Source: Flavobacteriaceae bacterium (lineage in GTDB: Bacteria > Bacteroidota > Bacteroidia > Flavobacteriales > Flavobacteriaceae). Taken from it: a stretch of 64,000 nucleotides of DNA. The translations under genes and the position numbers were made by a program. The stretch lies in contig JAPOSZ010000032.1 of the NCBI GenBank assembly GCA_026709415.1, positions 1 to 64,000 on the forward strand, given 5' to 3'. Below are positions 39,166 to 47,142 of this stretch, one piece after another. Every line of letters begins with the position of its first letter. Position 1 is the stretch's first letter. A model generated the notes under the pieces. It saw only the letters and a program-made list of their open reading frames with translations. It searched no databases and had not been told where the DNA came from.

Positions 39166-40047
39166 ATGAAAAAATTTGAAATAACGTCGAAAGTGGAAAA
39201 AGAAAATCCTTGGGCCACATTTTATTCTAATGTCCCCATTGGAACAGAAGAAATGCAAACTTTTGAAAACATCGATCATACGGCTAACGCTCCATTGGCA
39301 GCACAATTGTTTTACCTCCCTTTTGTGAAAAAAGTTAAAATAGGTCGCAGTGAAATCCATGTGGAGCGATTTGATATTCTCGAATGGAGTGAGGTCAATG
39401 AAGAAGTCGCACAGCAAATTCAAGATTACTTAAATGATGGAGGAGTGGTGATTAAATCAGAAGACAATAACAAAGTCCCCATCAGTGTTTATGCTGAAAG
39501 CACGCCCAATCCAAAGGCGATGAAATTTGTCGCTAATAAACCACTCGTAGACCAGACATATGAATTCAAATCAGTCCAACATACCCATAATGCACCACTA
39601 GCAGAAAAATTATTTGAATTTGACTATGTCGAAGAAGTGTTTTTTGATTCCAATTACATTTCAATTCAAAGCAATCAAGATTGGAATCTACATTTTACAC
39701 ACCTACGCGAATTCATCAAAGACTATCTTGAATCAGGAAACCCTATTATCGATGGCCCTGTCGATGAAAAGTATATCGTTTCATTGCGTCACCAAAAAGA
39801 GTTGTCAGACATCGAAAAAGAAATTGTAGATGTTTTAGATAACTATGTACGACCGGCGGTTGCTGCGGATGGAGGCAATATAGCTTTTGACACCTATGAT
39901 AAAAAAGACAAAACACTGAGTCTTATTCTTCAAGGAGCTTGTAGTGGTTGTCCATCATCAACCTATACACTAAAAATGGGGATCGAAAACATGATGAAGC
40001 AAATGCTTCCTGGAAAGGTCAAAGAAGTGGTGGCCATCAACGGTTAA
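39166..40047 (+). CDS. Nfu/NifU-type iron-sulfur cluster carrier
   Basis: A 293-residue Fe-S scaffold/carrier. Two tandem Nfu N-terminal domains are visible: about residues 10-90, degenerate, and 110-190, with the canonical STPNPKAMKFVANKP. A C-terminal NifU domain with the cluster-binding CxxC in GACSGCPSSTYTLK follows. A duplicated N-domain with a length near 300 is typical of Bacteroidota. The ATG at 39166 is preferred over a TTG 12 bases upstream. The 3' end overlaps the convergent tsaB gene by 11 bases. The function is delivery of [4Fe-4S] clusters to apo-enzymes in the cytoplasm. Confidence 0.92.
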   Translation: MKKFEITSKVEKENPWATFYSNVPIGTEEMQTFENIDHTANAPLAAQLFYLPFVKKVKIGRSEIHVERFDILEWSEVNEEVAQQIQDYLNDGGVVIKSEDNNKVPISVYAESTPNPKAMKFVANKPLVDQTYEFKSVQHTHNAPLAEKLFEFDYVEEVFFDSNYISIQSNQDWNLHFTHLREFIKDYLESGNPIIDGPVDEKYIVSLRHQKELSDIEKEIVDVLDNYVRPAVAADGGNIAFDTYDKKDKTLSLILQGACSGCPSSTYTLKMGIENMMKQMLPGKVKEVVAING

Positions 40048-40723
40048 ACTTCAAGCTTTTTTGTTTGGTCGCACGGAATGCTCTCAAATAAAACGGTTCA
40101 AAATCACTAGTCGTTTCAAATTCTTTGGCACAATATTTTCTATAAGCCAGTTTGATCATGTCTTTTGAAGAAGGGTATTGAATCTCAGGCATGTACTTGG
40201 CCTTTAAATGGGGTAAAAAGGATTTCAATTTTGTTTGTCCATCACCAATGACCTTTAACTGTTTTCCTTTTGAAAGAGCTACAATGGATGGACTTTCTAA
40301 ATTTTCAAACCAGGTGGATTGAACAATACGTCCAGAATCGTCTAGTAACAAACTAAAGAGATTGGATTTTCGAGCATCTAAAATGGATAATATCCAGTCA
40401 TTAGAATTTGCCAGTGTACATTGAGCCATTATTTCTAAGGTATTGATACCAATCAAGGGAATCTTTAAGGCATAACAAAATCCCTTGGCAGCACTGACAC
40501 CAATCCGAAGTCCAGTAAACGAACCAGGGCCTTTGCTAACCGCAATAGCTTTGAGTGATTTTGGTTGGATATGGTTGTTTTCGAATATCTCTTGGATAAA
40601 AGGATGCAGTAACTCACTATGACGATAATCTAAAGAGAATAATTCTTTCGATTGAATCAATTGACCGTTGTGGGCCAATGATACCGAACAGTTTTTGGTA
40701 GAAGATTCAATATGAAGAATCAA
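40037..40723 (-). CDS. tsaB: TsaB, tRNA t6A37 biosynthesis scaffold protein
   Basis: A 228-residue ASKHA-fold protein (YeaZ/TsaB), the partner of TsaD in making the universal t6A37 modification of ANN-decoding tRNAs. The N-terminus MILHIESSTKNCSVSL and the family signature GPGSFTGLRIGVSAAKGF (about residues 67-84) are clear. TsaB lacks catalysis itself and activates TsaD. It begins 15 bases after the end of the upstream TolC gene, so it is probably transcribed as the last gene of the MacAB-like operon. Confidence 0.92.
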   Translation of the reverse strand: MILHIESSTKNCSVSLAHNGQLIQSKELFSLDYRHSELLHPFIQEIFENNHIQPKSLKAIAVSKGPGSFTGLRIGVSAAKGFCYALKIPLIGINTLEIMAQCTLANSNDWILSILDARKSNLFSLLLDDSGRIVQSTWFENLESPSIVALSKGKQLKVIGDGQTKLKSFLPHLKAKYMPEIQYPSSKDMIKLAYRKYCAKEFETTSDFEPFYLRAFRATKQKSLKFNR

Positions 40724-40738
40724 TCCAATAAAATATTG

Positions 40739-42187
40739 TTAATCAGCGGTTTCTATGATGTCCTCGATATTCAAAGGAAGTCCAAAATAAAGTTCTAACA
40801 CTTTTAATTTGAGAATATAATCGTATTTAGAACGGATCAGATCCGATGCGGCTATTTCATACCGTTGTTGGGCTTGAACTAATTCAAATGCATTAAGCGT
40901 TCCTGCTTGAAAACGATTTTGTGCCACTTGATAGGCATTTTCCCTAAAGTTTTCAGTCTTCAAACTAGCTTGGTACAATCGATAGGCCCCACGGGCAGAA
41001 TTATAGGCTTCATTGATGGTGGATTCAAAATTCAAACGATCTTGTTGGTATTGTTCCTCAGCCTTTTGTAGATTGACTAAACTACGATTCACATTGGATC
41101 GGGCCGCTTTTCCATTGAGTATCGGTATGGAAAGACTCAATCCAAAGTTATGCCCATCGTTCAATGTCCATTGATCAAAAAAAGGGATAGGACCAACAAC
41201 TTTGGATTCATTCACTTGCGTGATGACTTTTTGACCGGTTTCTTCCACCACACCAATCGGGCGTTCAGTAAATGTTCCAGCACCGACAAGCCGATCACTA
41301 TATGAAATTCGAGTGTTATAACTATAATACGCACTAAGGCTAGGCAGTAAAGCGGTTTTACTAATGGCTAAATCTGAAGCGGCTAAATCGACATTGGTCT
41401 TTGAAATTTTAATGGTGGCACGCGCTTCAACCGCTTTGTTGTAAATATCTTTTGGATTTACAGCAAGAATGGATGAAAAGGGGACATTGAACTTTTCATC
41501 ATCAATATCAAAGTGTTCATAATCGGTGATCAAAAGGATTTGAGCCAAAGAGATTTTGGAAATACGCAAATTATTTTCAGCAACGATAAGCGTTTGTTCT
41601 TGAGAAGCTATGTTGGCTTCTAATTCGTGAACTTCACTCGGTATAAGCACTCCCGCTTGAATCAGATTTTTGGTTCTATCTAATTCTGTTTTTGATAATT
41701 CTAATTGAATTTGATTGACTTGGTACAGCTCTCTATTGAGCATAATTTGTAAATAAGCATTAGCCACAAGAATAAAGATATTGGTTCTTATTTCTTCAAG
41801 ATTGAGATTATTAGATAAAATGGTTAAATTACTACGATAGAGTTCTAGAAATTTTCTTTTGCCATTATAGACATTATTGTTCATGGAGATACTTGCCGAA
41901 GAGAACTGAGTGGTAATGTTCTCTAAAAGTCCCGTGGTGATGTTTTGGTTAAGCCCAATATTCCATGAGTGATTCAATGAAGCGTTGATATTTGGAAAAA
42001 AATTGGCTTTTGCTTGTTGGTTACTGATTTCAGCATTTTCAACATCCAATAATGCTTGCTTGATAGCAATTGAGTTTTCACTAGCAATGGCAAGACATTC
42101 CATGAGATTGTATTGAGTTTTTTGTCCACAGAGACTAAAGCTCATGGATAATAGGATGGCGAGCAGAAAAATAGGTTGGGTTTTCAT
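40739..42187 (-). CDS. TolC-family outer membrane efflux protein
   Basis: A 482-residue TolC/OEP protein. The start at 42187 opens the signal peptide (MKTQPIFLLAILLSMSFSL); a longer frame to 42292 would overlap the upstream adaptor gene. Two repeats of the TolC fold are visible, starting at YNLMECLAIASENSIAI and ATIKISKTNVDLAASDLAI, with ANFFPNINASLNHSW and LLPSLSAYYSYNTR as the barrel-entry strands and NAFELVQAQQRYEIAASDL near the end. It is the outer-membrane exit of the MacAB-like exporter encoded upstream. Confidence 0.9.
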   Translation of the reverse strand: MKTQPIFLLAILLSMSFSLCGQKTQYNLMECLAIASENSIAIKQALLDVENAEISNQQAKANFFPNINASLNHSWNIGLNQNITTGLLENITTQFSSASISMNNNVYNGKRKFLELYRSNLTILSNNLNLEEIRTNIFILVANAYLQIMLNRELYQVNQIQLELSKTELDRTKNLIQAGVLIPSEVHELEANIASQEQTLIVAENNLRISKISLAQILLITDYEHFDIDDEKFNVPFSSILAVNPKDIYNKAVEARATIKISKTNVDLAASDLAISKTALLPSLSAYYSYNTRISYSDRLVGAGTFTERPIGVVEETGQKVITQVNESKVVGPIPFFDQWTLNDGHNFGLSLSIPILNGKAARSNVNRSLVNLQKAEEQYQQDRLNFESTINEAYNSARGAYRLYQASLKTENFRENAYQVAQNRFQAGTLNAFELVQAQQRYEIAASDLIRSKYDYILKLKVLELYFGLPLNIEDIIETAD

Positions 42188-42209
42188 GAAGTTTAAAGTA
42201 CGGTATGCA

Positions 42210-43334
42210 TTAATCAGATTCTTGATCGTTTTCACCAATTTTTCTTTTTTCGGTTTTATTCCAAATTTTAATATTGTCTTCCATTTCCACACCTTTTAAA
42301 ATTTCGACCATGATCCCATCGGATATCCCCAATTCCACGTCGCGTCTTTCGTATCGTTGATCGCCAATTTCAATTTCCACATAAGCCTGTTCGGTTTCTC
42401 GATCAAAACGTAGTAAAGCTTCTGATATGGCCATAATGCTATCTTTTCGTTCTAAGGTTAGTGATGCATTGGCACTATAGCCAGCTCTGACAAATAGACT
42501 ATCATTTAAAAAAACATCCCCTTCGATTTTGAATTGCACGGCCCCTTGTTCTTCGATTCCTTTGGGAGCGATGAACTTTAAAGTAGCCTCAAAGTCATGA
42601 CCCTCAATAGCTCCTAAATTAACACGGAGGTCCATACCAATTTCTAGTTTTCCAACCTCTGCTTCATCCACTTGACCTTCAAAAATGATTTTATTAAGAT
42701 CAGCAATCGTGGCGATCGTGGTACCATCATTAAAGGTGTTACTTTCAATCACTTGATCCCCTTCTTTTATAGGAATTTGAAGTACCGTACCGGTGATTGT
42801 GGAACGGATATTGGTGTTGGCCGATCTTGATCCTCCGGCGGTTCCCAATTGAATGATACGTAAATCACTAGAGACATTATTCAGATCATTTTGTGCTCTT
42901 TGGTACCTCAATTCAGCACTTTCATATTCCTGTCGTGAAACGATTTCTTTTTCAAAAAGATCTTTGCTTCTGTTGTATTCGATTTCGGCATTGCGTAGTT
43001 CAACTCTAGCGTTATTAACACGCCCTCTAGCAGAATTCAAACTCTGTTCGTTAGGCACGACTTTTACGGTAGCTAATAATTGACCAGTTTCTACCAAATC
43101 ACCTTCTTCAACATATAGTTGATCGATGATCCCCGAAATCTGTGGTTTGATTTCAACTTCATCTTCAGGAACTACTTTACCGGTAACCACCGTTTTTCTT
43201 TCAATGGATGTTATGGTTGGATTTTCGGTATCAAAAACAATAGAGGTTTTGCTATTGGTTTTAACAAAATAGGCAATGGCCAGCATGACCAATACGCCTA
43301 GTACTCCAAACAAGATTTTATAAATCAATTTCAT
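42210..43334 (-). CDS. MacA-like periplasmic adaptor (HlyD family)
   Basis: A 374-residue membrane fusion protein with an N-terminal membrane anchor (residues 4-24). The lipoyl halves are VEIKPQISGIIDQLYVEEG and STITGTVLQIPIKEGDQV, with a helical hairpin in between (about 100-160). Domains at 205-360 resemble MacA. It bridges the ABC permeases encoded upstream to the TolC protein encoded downstream. The 28-base gap to the permease gene shows one operon. Confidence 0.9.
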   Translation of the reverse strand: MKLIYKILFGVLGVLVMLAIAYFVKTNSKTSIVFDTENPTITSIERKTVVTGKVVPEDEVEIKPQISGIIDQLYVEEGDLVETGQLLATVKVVPNEQSLNSARGRVNNARVELRNAEIEYNRSKDLFEKEIVSRQEYESAELRYQRAQNDLNNVSSDLRIIQLGTAGGSRSANTNIRSTITGTVLQIPIKEGDQVIESNTFNDGTTIATIADLNKIIFEGQVDEAEVGKLEIGMDLRVNLGAIEGHDFEATLKFIAPKGIEEQGAVQFKIEGDVFLNDSLFVRAGYSANASLTLERKDSIMAISEALLRFDRETEQAYVEIEIGDQRYERRDVELGISDGIMVEILKGVEMEDNIKIWNKTEKRKIGENDQESD

Positions 43335-43362
43335 GACAGAACTTTTTTAATGTTTATTTATA

Positions 43363-44637
43363 TCATTCCTCTCTGAGAGCATCGATGGGACGGATACTGA
43401 CGGCTCTTTGCGCTGGTATCAACCCTATCAATGTGCTCAATAAAACCATTAAAACCACCACTCCAAATAAATAGATTAGTGGTACGGTAGGATTGGTGTA
43501 AGGAAAATCTTCAAGATTTTGTGTGACCAAATTGATGATGGCTAACACACCGGCTCCCATAACAACACCCAGAGCCCCAGCAATAAGGGTCAAAAAGACA
43601 TTTTCAATGATGATTTGAACTTTGACTTCTCCTGGTGTGGCACCGATAGCTCTACGGATACCAATTTCTTTGGTACGTTCTTTAACCGATATCAAAGAAA
43701 TATTACCAATACCGATGACTCCGGCAAGTAGTGTAGCAATCCCCACTATAAGTGAAATAAAGGTCATTCCATTGGCAAACCCCATGATTTGGTTAAAAGC
43801 TTCACCGAGATTGAAAGATCCAAAAGCTCTATTGTCATCGGGAGACACCCGATGCTTTCTTTTCAGTGCATAGAGAATAGCTTCTTCTACTTTGACAACA
43901 TCCACATCATCGTAAGCCGCGATAGAAAACCACCCAACAGAATCCCCTGTATTGTATATCTTTCGAAATGTTTCAAATGGGATGAAAATATCTCCGGCTT
44001 GTTCAAAACCACCACCGGGAACAAATTTGTGAACGCCAATGACTTGAAAATAGATATTGTCAATTTGAATATACTCTCCAATGGGATCTTCTCCTTTTTC
44101 AAATAACTCTTCGGCCGTTTGCTCCCCAATGACAGCCACTTTTCGGGCATTGATGATGTCTTGATCGTTGATGAATCGGCCATTTTCAAAGATTCGTTTG
44201 GTGGCTATTTTGGTGAATTCTGGAAAATCGCCATAGATGTTATAGTTATTGGATTGATTGTTTCGTTTGACCGTTGCTGCAGAAGTCCCGAAAATGCCTC
44301 GATTATGTCTCGGAGCGATGAATTGAATTTCAGGGATTTGCCTTCTTAAGTATTCAACATCAGATATTTTTAATTCAATGGGCCGTCCTATTTTAAACCC
44401 TTCATAGGGTATGCTAGTTGATTGAGCCCATACAAACATGGAGTTCATAGCAATGTCTTGAAACATCCTTTCAAAACCATTGTCCAATCCTTTGGCTGAA
44501 CCAGATAAAGCAATATAAATAAACACTCCCCACAAAACACCGACAATGGTGATGGCTGTTCTGGTCTTATTATTACTAATAGAACCGAAAATTTCCTGCC
44601 AAGTATCCAGGTCGAAAATAACTCTTAGGCTACCCAT
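43363..44637 (-). CDS. MacB-type ABC transporter permease (second)
   Basis: A 424-residue permease with the MacB topology: one N-terminal membrane span (TRTAITIVGVLWGVFIYIAL), a periplasmic MacB-PCD domain (about 50-260), then three spans in the FtsX domain with the coupling motif VKERTKEIGIRRAIGATPGEV (about 320-340). The ATPase is a separate protein (45871-46566). It overlaps the preceding permease gene by eight bases. MacB-like systems work as mechanotransmitters extruding periplasmic substrates through TolC; whether this one exports peptides, lipids or drugs is not known. Confidence 0.91.
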   Translation of the reverse strand: MGSLRVIFDLDTWQEIFGSISNNKTRTAITIVGVLWGVFIYIALSGSAKGLDNGFERMFQDIAMNSMFVWAQSTSIPYEGFKIGRPIELKISDVEYLRRQIPEIQFIAPRHNRGIFGTSAATVKRNNQSNNYNIYGDFPEFTKIATKRIFENGRFINDQDIINARKVAVIGEQTAEELFEKGEDPIGEYIQIDNIYFQVIGVHKFVPGGGFEQAGDIFIPFETFRKIYNTGDSVGWFSIAAYDDVDVVKVEEAILYALKRKHRVSPDDNRAFGSFNLGEAFNQIMGFANGMTFISLIVGIATLLAGVIGIGNISLISVKERTKEIGIRRAIGATPGEVKVQIIIENVFLTLIAGALGVVMGAGVLAIINLVTQNLEDFPYTNPTVPLIYLFGVVVLMVLLSTLIGLIPAQRAVSIRPIDALREE

Positions 44638-45862
44638 TTCTCAAGGCAACAATGGGTTTGATAGAAGCCGCTCTTTTGGCTGGAATATAACCGGCAATTC
44701 CTCCACAGACAATCAACACGACGGTGGCAAATAGGGCTGTATTTAAATTGATATAGGGATTGGTTATAAAGTATTCATCCAATCGATCCCCCATGCTAGA
44801 AAGTGTTAAAATGCCCAGAAACAATCCAATATATCCTGAAAATGTTGTGATTAAAATGGACTCTTGTAATACCATAGCAATGACACTTCTTGGAGAGGCC
44901 CCAAGAGCTTTGCGGATACCCAATTCTTTGGTGCGTTCTTTGACGACAAAAACCATGATATTAGAAATTCCAATGATCCCAGCCATCAGAGTTCCAATTC
45001 CGACAACGCTGACAATCGTTTGAAGTACACTAGCAAATCGTTGGTTTTGTCTCAATTGATCCGCTAGATTATTGATCCATAGGCCACGGGGATCTCTAGG
45101 AGAAATATTTTTTTTCTCTTTCAAAAATTTTCTGAGATCATTTTCAAACTTTATGGAACCCGCATGGCCTAATTCTTGACGAAAAGTGACAGCAAACATG
45201 CTGATTTTATCGGTGCTTTTATTGAGGAGTTGTTGGGTGGTGTATGGCGTGTAAATCGTTCGTTCCACATTATCCCCACCACTATCTTGAAAAACACCAA
45301 TGATTTTATAGGTAAAACCATTTAAATCGATATAATGACCGACAACGTTATTGAGTTGACCGAATAAATCCAAAGCCACCAATCGGCCAACAACCGCATA
45401 CTTTTCTTTGTTCATCAAATCTTGTTGATTGATATAACGACCATACATCATGATGGTTTTTTCAATGTATTGATGATCAGGGCCAACACTGATGTTGGAA
45501 TAATTTTCACTTTCGGTTTTATAAGTAGCCGTTACGGAGGAAAAAATACGTGGCGTGATGTATTCAATATAGTCATCGAAATTTTCTTTGATATCCACAA
45601 TATCAGCATTATCAAACTCTATTCGACGTCCTGACTTGTAGCCCTTGTAAGGGATTGATGTGCGCCCTGGTCGAACAAAAAGCACATTTTCTGCATCGTC
45701 GAGAAAAAACTGCTGAAAAGTGTTTTTCAAGCCATTCCCCAGTCCATAGAGGATGACAAATATGAAAATCCCCAAAGCAACCGTAAATCCTGATAGAACC
45801 GTTCTCAGTTTATTTTTTTGGATGGTTTCAAATATTTCAACCCAACGGTCTCGATCAAACAT
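44630..45862 (-). CDS. MacB-type ABC transporter permease (first)
   Basis: A 410-residue MacB/FtsX-type permease, a paralogue of the next gene, with the N-terminal span (LRTVLSGFTVALGIFIFVIL), a periplasmic domain and three C-terminal spans with VKERTKELGIRKALGASPRSV. Two different permeases with one ATPase suggest a heterodimeric membrane part. Eight bases separate it from the ATPase gene upstream. Confidence 0.91.
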   Translation of the reverse strand: MFDRDRWVEIFETIQKNKLRTVLSGFTVALGIFIFVILYGLGNGLKNTFQQFFLDDAENVLFVRPGRTSIPYKGYKSGRRIEFDNADIVDIKENFDDYIEYITPRIFSSVTATYKTESENYSNISVGPDHQYIEKTIMMYGRYINQQDLMNKEKYAVVGRLVALDLFGQLNNVVGHYIDLNGFTYKIIGVFQDSGGDNVERTIYTPYTTQQLLNKSTDKISMFAVTFRQELGHAGSIKFENDLRKFLKEKKNISPRDPRGLWINNLADQLRQNQRFASVLQTIVSVVGIGTLMAGIIGISNIMVFVVKERTKELGIRKALGASPRSVIAMVLQESILITTFSGYIGLFLGILTLSSMGDRLDEYFITNPYINLNTALFATVVLIVCGGIAGYIPAKRAASIKPIVALRNG

Positions 45863-45870
45863 GAAAGGGT

Positions 45871-46566
45871 TTAATTATTGACAGCGCCGTTTGAAGTCAA
45901 GTAATCCTCGTTGATTTCACCATCTCGTAATCTGATGATTCGTTTGCACATTTGGGAAATATCTCTTTCGTGAGTCACGACTAAAATGGTTTTTCCTTCA
46001 TGATTGATTTCTTTTATCAACTCCATCACTTCATAAGAAGTTTTACTATCGAGGGCTCCAGTGGGTTCGTCTGCCAAAACCACTTTAGGTTTTGAAACAA
46101 GAGCTCGGGCAATGGCCACTCGTTGCTTTTGCCCTCCTGATAATTCATTAGGTAAGTGTTTTGCCCAAGGCTTTAATCCCACTCTTTCCAAAAGTTCCAT
46201 CGCCGTTTTTTGTCTTTCTCTACGTCCTACACCTCGATAATAGAGGGGAAGAGCCACATTTTCAAGTGCATTTTTATAATTAATTAAATTAAAAGATTGA
46301 AAAACAAAGCCCAAAAAATCATTGCGATAGCGAGCTGCTTTTTTTTCATTTAATTTTTTTATTGGTATTCCATCCAGTTCATAAAGCCCTTTATCGGCCA
46401 CATCGAGCATTCCCAATATATTTAACAAAGTCGATTTTCCAGACCCAGAAGAGCCCATGATGGCCACTAACTCACCACTTTCGACCTCAAAATTGATTCC
46501 TTTGAGAACATGGAGAGACGAGTTCCCCATTTTATAGGACTTGTGAACATCTTCAAGCTTAATCAT
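45871..46566 (-). CDS. ABC transporter ATPase of MacB/LolD type
   Basis: A 231-residue ABC ATPase. Walker A is GSSGSGKST (residues 38-46), Q-loop FVFQSFNLI, signature LSGGQKQRVAIARAL, Walker B VVLADEPTGALD, and the H-loop His lies in LVVTHERDI. The sequence type (GMLDVADKGLYELDG) is that of MacB/LolD exporters. It is the first gene of a six-gene minus-strand operon: ATPase, two permeases, adaptor, TolC, tsaB. Confidence 0.94.
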   Translation of the reverse strand: MIKLEDVHKSYKMGNSSLHVLKGINFEVESGELVAIMGSSGSGKSTLLNILGMLDVADKGLYELDGIPIKKLNEKKAARYRNDFLGFVFQSFNLINYKNALENVALPLYYRGVGRRERQKTAMELLERVGLKPWAKHLPNELSGGQKQRVAIARALVSKPKVVLADEPTGALDSKTSYEVMELIKEINHEGKTILVVTHERDISQMCKRIIRLRDGEINEDYLTSNGAVNN

Positions 46567-47142
46567 TTTGGAATGGAGATAGGAATCTTGTTCAAAGGAA
46601 ACAATAGGCTTGCTATGTTATTTCGTAAATCAAAACCTATTTTGATGCTGATTTGTTACATTGGGATAAAAATAAATAATCAGATATTAAAAAACTCGAT
46701 TCTAAGGATGACCTTCACCATTTCTTAAACCATAAAACCAAGTAGTGACACACCAACCCAAGATGGAGACATGAAGACAATTAATCCGTGGATATAGAGA
46801 TAACTCATCAAACTGTGGGAGATTTGTATAGCAAGACTAGTAAACATGAAGTTGACACCTATTGAAAACAAATTCATTCTTGTATCTTGCATGGCATTCA
46901 ACACCACGTGGGTACTGAAATCTATACGAATGCAATCGAATGATTTTTTTGCCGAATAAAAGAGAGTTGTACAGGAAATAGATATTGCATGAACAGAAGA
47001 CACTTCGATCGCTATGTGGAATTTTGGAGGATATCATATGTAATAGGATGGATTTAATAGACCAAAGAACTCCAGTTATTCTAGAATATAAGGCAAACTT
47101 TTAATCTACTGGTCATCTATTTATCGAATCAATGAACATTTG
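46567..47142. other. Intergenic region, possible membrane-protein remnant
   Basis: About 575 bases between divergent units. A minus-strand open frame at 46725-47003 (92 codons) has a hydrophobic, protein-like C-terminal half (FSIGVNFMFTSLAIQISHSL; GLIVFMSPSWVGVSLLGF) but an unconvincing N-terminus. It could be the end of a degraded membrane-protein gene. Nothing else was recognised; promoters for the ABC operon and the restriction enzyme must lie here. Confidence 0.3.

Noticed and set aside
46725-47003. Possible 92-residue membrane protein on the minus strand
   Set aside because: The C-terminal half is hydrophobic and protein-like, but there is no good start, and nothing I recognise, so it is kept only as a note on the intergenic region.
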